The notes below the pieces were generated by a model, which worked only from the letters and a program-made list of their open reading frames with translations, had not been told where the DNA came from and made no database searches. Below, one piece after another: positions 7,522 through 10,751 of a stretch of 10,751 nt of DNA. The stretch covers positions 1-10,751 of the forward strand of contig JAEXDU010000066.1 in the NCBI GenBank assembly GCA_023401495.1. Direction: 5' to 3'. The stretch comes from Bacillota bacterium. Lineage in GTDB: Bacteria > Bacillota > Clostridia > Oscillospirales > Acutalibacteraceae. Position numbers and translations under genes: made by a program. How positions within the stretch are numbered: the first letter of the stretch is position 1; each line of letters opens with the position of its first letter.

Positions 7522-8235
7522 ATGGGAGCAATGCTTTCTGTGCAGGATCTGGTTGTGAACTATGGCTCGATCCGGGCAATTAAAGGAATTTCTTTTGAAG
7601 TCAATCAGGGCGAGATCGTTACCCTCATCGGCGCGAACGGCGCGGGGAAGACGACGACCCTGCACGCGATTTCGGGGTTGGTCAAGACCAAAAGCGGCAG
7701 CGTAAGCTTCTGCGACCACGATCTGCTCAGTACGGAGCCGCATAAAATCCTGGGACTTGGCATGGCCCATGTGCCGGAAGGCCGCCGGGTGTTTTCCCGA
7801 ATGACGGTGATGGAAAACCTTCAGATGGGCGCGTACATCCGCAATGATGCCTCCGGAATCTCGGAGGATTACGACATGGTGTTCGAGCGTCTGCCTCGTT
7901 TAAAAGAGCGCCGCAAGCAGGCTGCCGGTACGCTTTCGGGCGGTGAGCAGCAGATGCTGGCCATTGGCCGCGCGCTGATGGGCCGGCCGAAGATGCTGCT
8001 GCTGGACGAACCCTCCATGGGTCTTTCTCCTCTTCTGGTAGGAGAGATATTTAAGATCATTTCCGATGTAAACGAATCCGGCGTGACCGTTCTGCTGGTA
8101 GAGCAGAACGCAAAAAAGGCGCTGGAAATCGCAGACCGCGCATACGTACTCGAAACCGGAAAGATCGTCATGTCCGGCGATACCCTTGAGCTGGCCGATA
8201 ACGAAGAGGTGCGCAAGGCTTATCTGGGCGGCTGA
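7522..8235 (+). CDS. livF: Branched-chain amino acid ABC transporter ATP-binding protein LivF
   Basis: Second ATPase subunit, 237 residues. It shows Walker A GANGAGKT (37-44), the LivF block MAHVPEGRRVFSRMTVMENL, signature LSGGEQQ (138-144), Walker B LLLDEP (159-164) and VEQNAKKAL, where Gln195 takes the place of the usual switch His, as is normal for LivF. ATG 7522 begins one base after the livG TAA, with GGAGGGGAG inside the livG 3' end as ribosome binding site. An in-frame ATG at 7531 is an alternative start costing three residues. It is the last gene of the operon and is followed by a strong terminator. Confidence 0.96.
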   Translation: MGAMLSVQDLVVNYGSIRAIKGISFEVNQGEIVTLIGANGAGKTTTLHAISGLVKTKSGSVSFCDHDLLSTEPHKILGLGMAHVPEGRRVFSRMTVMENLQMGAYIRNDASGISEDYDMVFERLPRLKERRKQAAGTLSGGEQQMLAIGRALMGRPKMLLLDEPSMGLSPLLVGEIFKIISDVNESGVTVLLVEQNAKKALEIADRAYVLETGKIVMSGDTLELADNEEVRKAYLGG

Positions 8236-8267
8236 GCCACTGCGTTTTATTTTTTATGAATTTTTAT

Positions 8268-8311
8268 AAAAAAGGCTTCGATTTCTTTTGAAGAAATCGA
8301 AGCCTTTTTTT
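8268..8311 (+). terminator. Strong intrinsic terminator of the liv operon
   Basis: A perfect 20-base-pair inverted repeat (arms 8268-8287 and 8291-8310, core GGCTTCGATTTCTT) with a three-base loop, A6 on the left and a seven-T run on the right. It lies 33 bases after the livF stop and closes the operon. Confidence 0.93.
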
Positions 8312-8327
8312 ACCGGTTTGTGCCGCG

Positions 8328-8356
8328 TTGGCGTTTTCCGATGCGTATGCTATACT
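8328..8356 (+). promoter_or_regulatory. Sigma-A promoter of the small zinc-ribbon gene
   Basis: TTGGCG (8328-8333), a 17-base spacer and TATACT (8351-8356), with a TG dinucleotide one base before the -10 box (extended -10). It sits directly after the liv terminator, so the downstream small gene is transcribed independently of the transporter. Confidence 0.65.
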
Positions 8357-8421
8357 ATATACCAGATCAGCCCGTGTTTACAATACGGAAAATGCCAAAT
8401 TGTTTTGAGGGAGGATATTCT

Positions 8422-8643
8422 ATGGGCGAATTTGTTCTCTGGCTTTTTGCAGTTGCAATCATCTACTTTGTCTTATATTTGGTTATTCGGGCGGCCGTAC
8501 GAGACGGCATTTTGGCAGCGGAACAAAGGAAGCATCCGGATTCCCAGCCGGATTCCATTGCGAACGTCACTTGCCCGCATTGTGGGAAGCAATATGAAGC
8601 AAATGCGCCGTATTGCCCGCGCTGTGGTCATCCAAAACCGTAA
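8422..8643 (+). CDS. Small membrane-anchored zinc-ribbon protein, function unknown
   Basis: A 73-residue protein whose name-giving function I do not recognise. Residues 3-25 form one strongly hydrophobic membrane helix, followed by a basic/acidic linker (RAAVRDGILAAEQRK) and a C-terminal zinc ribbon with two CxxC knuckles, Cys51/Cys54 in CPHCG and Cys65/Cys68 in CPRCG. The start ATG 8422 has AGGGAGG seven bases upstream and a clear promoter before that, which supports a real gene. The positive residues after the helix suggest the ribbon lies in the cytoplasm. Proteins with this helix-plus-zinc-ribbon plan are common and mostly uncharacterised in Clostridia. It converges on the minus-strand dehydrogenase. 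Confidence 0.8.
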   Translation: MGEFVLWLFAVAIIYFVLYLVIRAAVRDGILAAEQRKHPDSQPDSIANVTCPHCGKQYEANAPYCPRCGHPKP

Positions 8644-8670
8644 GCAACGCCCAAAAAGCGGCAATGCGCG

Positions 8671-8704
8671 GCCGGTATCTTGCTTCTCCGGCTTTGTCTT
8701 TATT
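8671..8704 (+). terminator. Weak terminator candidate after the small gene
   Basis: GCCGG (8671-8675) and CCGGC (8688-8692) form a five-base-pair stem with a 12-base loop, followed by TTTGTCTTTATT. The stem is short and the end overlaps the 3' end of the opposing gene, so this is a tentative call. Confidence 0.3.
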
Positions 8705-9743
8705 CCTCCGGGAAAACCGCGCCGCAGGCCTTGCCGATGGCGAGCAGCTCGTGGAAGATTTCATCCGGCAGGCTGATTCCCTGCTCCAGGCTTTTCTTGC
8801 GGCGGTTATCACTTCCCTCGCCGGGCATGAAAATTTCGCTCACTCCCTCGGCGGGGCGCAGCGCTTTGATTTCCCGCTTCATCTGGGCGACGCCGCTGCG
8901 GAATGTACCCACGTCCACAAAATGAGAAATGTCGATCGCGCCGATGAAGTGGCCGACCTCCTGCGGATTCTGCATGTCGCCGTACAGGTCGTGCAGGTGC
9001 GGGCCGAACTTTCCGCCGCTGAGCACCCCGCACAGAATATCGATCATAATGGCCAGACCGCTTCCCTTTGGGCCGCCGATGGGGAGCAGGGAGCCCTTGC
9101 GGCCCTCGGCGGGGTCGGTGGTGGGGTGCCCGTCCTGATCCAGCGCCCAGCCCTCCGGGATGGGCTTTCCGAGCTTCTGGGCCATAATCAGCTTGCCCAG
9201 GGCGACAACGCTGGGGGCCATGTCCAGCACAACGGCGCCTTCTTCGCCGGGAACGGCAATCGAGATCGGGTTCGTGCCCATATAAGGCTCCGACGCGCCG
9301 TAGGGGGCGATTTTCGAAGTCAGGTTCGCCGCGCAGATGCCGACCATGCCCTGCTCGGCTGCGAGGCGGGTGTAATAGGCCGCTGCCCCAAAGTGATTGG
9401 AGTTTTTCACGGTTGCAAAGCAGCAGCCAGCTTCCCGGGCCTTTTCCATACATTTTTCCATGGCGAATTTGGCCGCGGGCATTCCCAGGCTGTTGCCCGC
9501 GTTTACCACCAGAGCGGCCGGGCTTTCTCTTTCAATCGTGATCCGGTTCTCTTTCTCAACCACCCCGGCATCCAGTCGTTCCAGATAAATCGCCAGCCTG
9601 CTGACGCCGTGCGTGCTGATGCCGCACAAATCCGCATCCACCAGGCAGCGGGCCACCGTTTGGGCGCATTGTGCTTCTACTCCGTGCTTTTCCAGAATGC
9701 CCAAACAAAAAGCTTCCAGAATCTCCGGTTTTATCTGTTTCAT
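8700..9743 (-). CDS. Ldh_2-family NAD(P)-dependent oxidoreductase (malate/lactate/ureidoglycolate dehydrogenase type)
   Basis: A soluble 347-residue enzyme of the Ldh_2 family (YlbC/AllD/archaeal MDH type), which oxidises 2-hydroxy acids such as malate, lactate, ureidoglycolate or sulfolactate with NAD(P)+; this fold is unrelated to the classical Rossmann LDH/MDH. Visible motifs are GISTHGVSRL (41-50, with His45 and Arg49), NSNHFGAAAYY around the presumed catalytic His117, GTNPISIAVP (156-165), the LDMAPSVVALGK block (173-184), TTDP (208-211), and GGPKGSGLAIMIDILCG, the family cofactor/dimer segment (223-239). Length is normal. The ATG (complement of 9741-9743) has AAAGGAG upstream. No allantoin or sulfolactate genes flank it, so the substrate cannot be told. 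It is convergent with the zinc-ribbon gene and divergent from gdx. Confidence 0.9.
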   Translation of the reverse strand: MKQIKPEILEAFCLGILEKHGVEAQCAQTVARCLVDADLCGISTHGVSRLAIYLERLDAGVVEKENRITIERESPAALVVNAGNSLGMPAAKFAMEKCMEKAREAGCCFATVKNSNHFGAAAYYTRLAAEQGMVGICAANLTSKIAPYGASEPYMGTNPISIAVPGEEGAVVLDMAPSVVALGKLIMAQKLGKPIPEGWALDQDGHPTTDPAEGRKGSLLPIGGPKGSGLAIMIDILCGVLSGGKFGPHLHDLYGDMQNPQEVGHFIGAIDISHFVDVGTFRSGVAQMKREIKALRPAEGVSEIFMPGEGSDNRRKKSLEQGISLPDEIFHELLAIGKACGAVFPEE

Positions 9744-9779
9744 TGTATCGACTCCTTTACGTGGTACAGGAATACTTTT

Positions 9780-9808
9780 ATTGTATCACGAACGGAGTTG
9801 TATGACGA
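9780..9808 (-). promoter_or_regulatory. Candidate promoter of the Ldh_2 dehydrogenase
   Basis: Read on the minus strand, TCGTCA (9808-9803), a 17-base spacer and TACAAT (9785-9780). The -10 box is good and the -35 box matches four of six. It gives a leader of about 30 bases with the AAAGGAG ribosome binding site inside it. Confidence 0.4.
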
Positions 9809-9870
9809 ATTACCATTTTCAAATACTCTTATAATCAAATGCGAATACCGGAAAACAGAAGGAAATAAAT

Positions 9871-9899
9871 TTGATTTTACAGTACATGTGTGATATTAT
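9871..9899 (+). promoter_or_regulatory. Extended -10 promoter of gdx
   Basis: TTGATT (9871-9876), a 17-base spacer and TATTAT (9894-9899), with TG one base before the -10 box. Transcription would begin near 9905, just ahead of the structured leader, so the RNA would carry the complete putative aptamer at its 5' end. Confidence 0.6.
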
Positions 9900-9904
9900 A
9901 TAGC

Positions 9905-10000
9905 AGAATTTACTTGCCGCCGGGTAAGAAATCAGAAAAGCACTTATTGATTGCATCGTTAGGCCTTTGAAGATGCAATCAATAGGTGCTTATTTTATTT
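9905..10000 (+). ncRNA. Putative guanidine riboswitch (class IV / mepA type) before gdx
   Basis: The leader starts with a compact GC-rich hairpin, CTTGCC-GCCG-GGTAAG (9913-9928); an alternative pairing TTAC/GTAA with CC/GG inside leaves a TTG bulge. A purine-rich linker (AGAAATCAGAAA) then leads into a 20-base-pair terminator hairpin (9938-9991). This promoter-aptamer-terminator-exporter order is what a transcriptional ON riboswitch needs, and guanidine riboswitches are known to control SMR guanidinium exporters. I see no ACGR tetraloop pair as in class II and no long class I fold; the short hairpin plus terminator fits class IV best. The class is from gene association and architecture, not a covariance search. 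Confidence 0.55.
9938..10000 (+). terminator. Conditional terminator hairpin in the gdx leader
   Basis: Arms 9938-9957 and 9972-9991 form 20 base pairs with a single G-U wobble, a 14-base loop (GTTAGGCCTTTGAA) and the T-rich tail ATTTTATTTT. It stands between promoter and gene, with the gdx ribosome binding site only four bases after the tail, so it must be conditional: unregulated, it would shut gdx off. Confidence 0.75.
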
Positions 10001-10016
10001 TGTGGGAGGAATCATG

Positions 10017-10337
10017 ATGTCATGGGTTTATTTGGTTTTTGCGGGTCTGCTGGAGGTTGTATGGGCAACGTTTTTAAAGCTTTCAGATGGCTTCAGCAAA
10101 CCGGGTTATTCCGCCGCAACCATTGTTGGAATGGTTGCCAGCTTCTATTTGCTGTCGCAGGCGACGAAAGCTCTGCCGCTGGGCACAGCTTATGCGATCT
10201 GGACGGGAATCGGCGCGCTGGGCGCTGTGATCGTCGGCATATTATTTTTTAAAGAGGTGGTTTCCGTACCGCGCATCATTTTTGCGTCGCTTTTGCTGGT
10301 TGGAATCATCGGCTTAAAATTTACTTCTTCTCATTGA
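10017..10337 (+). CDS. gdx: Guanidinium exporter Gdx (SugE subfamily, SMR)
   Basis: A 106-residue small multidrug resistance family protein with four membrane helices, working as an antiparallel dimer that exports guanidinium in exchange for protons. Subfamily markers point to Gdx/SugE rather than EmrE: the helix 1 motif AGLLEVVWATFLKLS with the essential Glu13 and Trp16, Ser42 in ASFYLLSQATKALPLG, and AYAIWTGIGALGA with Tyr59 and Trp62. From memory it reads close to the structurally studied clostridial Gdx. ATG 10017 is chosen because GGGAGG lies seven bases upstream; ATG 10014 would give one more Met but only four bases of spacing. Regulation is probably by the terminator/riboswitch leader. 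Divergent from the Ldh_2 gene and followed by terminators. Confidence 0.92.
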   Translation: MSWVYLVFAGLLEVVWATFLKLSDGFSKPGYSAATIVGMVASFYLLSQATKALPLGTAYAIWTGIGALGAVIVGILFFKEVVSVPRIIFASLLLVGIIGLKFTSSH

Positions 10338-10385
10338 TCAGGCTGTATCTTTGTTTTCCGAACTCCTGTCAGCGAAAACCCGCGG

Positions 10386-10421
10386 GGAAACGGCTTTTCT
10401 GTACAGCCGGATTCCGTTTTT
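10386..10421 (+). terminator. Intrinsic terminator after gdx
   Basis: GGAA (10386-10389) and CGGCT (10391-10395) pair with AGCCG (10405-10409) and TTCC (10412-10415), with a small internal loop, a nine-base hairpin loop and G-TTTTT after it. It lies about 50 bases after the gdx stop. An outer GGCTGTA/TACAGCC pairing (10341-10347 with 10402-10408) is an alternative fold. Confidence 0.6.
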
Positions 10422-10487
10422 GATTCAATACGTGATTTTCTGCGGATTTTTATGCATACATCAGAAAAGCAAATCCCGTTTGCCTGC

Positions 10488-10532
10488 AAATAAAGGAAGA
10501 GCCGATCAAATTGACCGGCTCTTCCTTTATTT
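10488..10532. terminator. Bidirectional terminator between gdx and tRNA-Trp
   Basis: A perfect 17-base-pair inverted repeat (arms 10488-10504 and 10516-10532, GC core GGAAGAGCCG) with an 11-base loop. Both outer arms are TTTATTT/AAATAAA, so it gives a T-run on either strand. It is placed six bases from the 3' end of the minus-strand tRNA, whose transcript it probably ends, and backs up gdx termination. Confidence 0.85.
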
Positions 10533-10538
10533 GTTATA

Positions 10539-10614
10539 TGGCAGGGGCAGAAGGACTTGAACCCTCGGCACGTGGTTTTGGAGACCACTGCTCTACCAAC
10601 TGAGCTATACCCCT
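10539..10614 (-). tRNA. tRNA-Trp (anticodon CCA)
   Basis: A 76-base cloverleaf on the minus strand: acceptor AGGGGTA pairs with TGCCCCT (one G-U), D-arm with AGCTCAGTTGGTAGAGC, anticodon stem TGGT-family with loop CTCCAAA giving anticodon CCA (complement of 10581-10579), T-arm with GTTCAAGTC, discriminator G73 and an encoded CCA end (10541-10539). All arms pair, so it should be functional. A strong terminator lies six bases beyond the CCA. No convincing promoter is visible in the 137 bases upstream, so it may be co-transcribed with something beyond the window. Confidence 0.97.
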
Positions 10615-10625
10615 ACAGTAAAATG

Positions 10626-10644
10626 GCTTTTGCATAGCAAAAGC
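10626..10644. repeat. Perfect 8-bp hairpin upstream of tRNA-Trp
   Basis: GCTTTTGC-ATA-GCAAAAGC, a perfect inverted repeat 12 bases before the tRNA 5' end (minus-strand view). It is not followed by a terminator-like T-run. It may be a processing signal or part of a palindromic repeat unit with the two hairpins further right. Confidence 0.6.
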
Positions 10645-10674
10645 GACTGGTGTTATTCGTGTATTAAATTCAAA

Positions 10675-10692
10675 TGGTGGGCCATCAGGGAC
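10675..10692 (-). other. Possible tRNA 3'-end remnant
   Basis: On the minus strand this reads GTCCCTGATGGCCCACCA, which has the form of a tRNA 3' end: a T-stem 3' strand, a seven-base acceptor strand ATGGCCC, discriminator A and CCA. Such an acceptor strand would suit a tRNA-Lys-like gene starting GGGCCAT. No T-loop or remaining tRNA is attached, because a hairpin sequence replaces it. It could be the scar of an attachment site, part of a repeat, or chance. Confidence 0.35.
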
Positions 10693-10737
10693 ACAAATGC
10701 TCTGCATTTGTCCTCCTCGGTTTTTAAAACCTCGGAG
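10689..10737. repeat. Two adjoining imperfect palindromes at the right edge
   Basis: First hairpin: GGAC-(AC bulge)-AAATGC, loop TCT, GCATTTGTCC (10689-10713). Second: CTCC-TC-GGTTTT, one T, AAAACC-TC-GGAG (10713-10737), symmetric around an A/T centre with a matching TC/TC mismatch. They overlap by one base. With the hairpin at 10626-10644 they make this flank unusually palindrome-rich, as expected of a small dispersed repeat element. The window ends 14 bases later, so its boundary cannot be seen. Confidence 0.5.
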
Positions 10738-10751
10738 ATTTTCGCTAAAAA

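Noticed and set aside
8613..9893. Long plus-strand reading frame of 426 codons opposite the dehydrogenase
   Set aside because: It is the antisense shadow of the clearly recognisable Ldh_2 gene; the translation has no family features and no suitable ribosome binding site.
9905..9991. Class II (mini-ykkC) guanidine riboswitch
   Set aside because: That class needs two small hairpins with ACGR loops; neither hairpin here has one.
10341..10408. GGCTGTA/TACAGCC long-range pairing as the main gdx terminator
   Set aside because: The loop is over 50 bases and no T-run follows directly; the hairpin at 10386-10421 explains the T5 run better.
1..10751. CRISPR array or insertion sequence
   Set aside because: No regularly spaced direct repeats, no transposase and no IS-type terminal repeats are visible.

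Overview
The window looks like a chromosomal segment of a low-to-mid GC Firmicute, most likely a Clostridia/Oscillospiraceae-type bacterium. The grounds are strong AGGAGG-type ribosome binding sites, sigma-A promoters close to TTGACA-17-TATAAT, lipoprotein-anchored ABC binding proteins, a Gdx close to the clostridial type, and a tRNA-Trp with encoded CCA. No taxonomic marker fixes the genus.

Left edge (1-1200): the 3' part of a tyrosine recombinase gene that is already open at base 1, so its true start lies outside the window. About 110 bases after its stop is a T7-N6-A5 tract resembling the attachment sites of Tn916-type recombinases. It may mark the right end of an integrated element lying mostly to the left. 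Region 1373-2362: a stand-alone HD-GYP protein, a probable cyclic-di-GMP phosphodiesterase, with its own terminator. Region 2408-3218: trmB, the tRNA m7G46 methyltransferase, behind a good promoter.

Centre (3336-8311): a complete branched-chain amino acid type ABC importer, livJ-livH-livM-livG-livF, all on the plus strand. It has a near-consensus promoter, a leader of about 220 nt, an intercistronic hairpin terminator between the binding protein and the permeases, tight translational coupling in livH-livM-livG-livF, and a strong final terminator. LivJ captures the ligand outside, LivH and LivM form the channel, and LivG and LivF hydrolyse ATP.

Right part: a 73-residue membrane/zinc-ribbon protein with its own promoter (8328-8643) converges on an Ldh_2-family NAD(P)-dependent dehydrogenase (minus strand). 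Divergent from the dehydrogenase is gdx (10017-10337), an SMR guanidinium exporter. Its leader has an extended -10 promoter, a small GC-rich hairpin and a 20-bp terminator hairpin ahead of the ribosome binding site, which is the layout of a transcription-terminating guanidine riboswitch, most likely class IV (mepA type). Two terminators separate gdx from a convergent tRNA-Trp(CCA). The last 130 bases are rich in short palindromes and include a piece resembling the 3' end of another tRNA.

I see no wholly new system. The best leads are the guanidine-responsive gdx leader, the candidate attachment site beside the integrase, and the palindrome-rich stretch upstream of tRNA-Trp.
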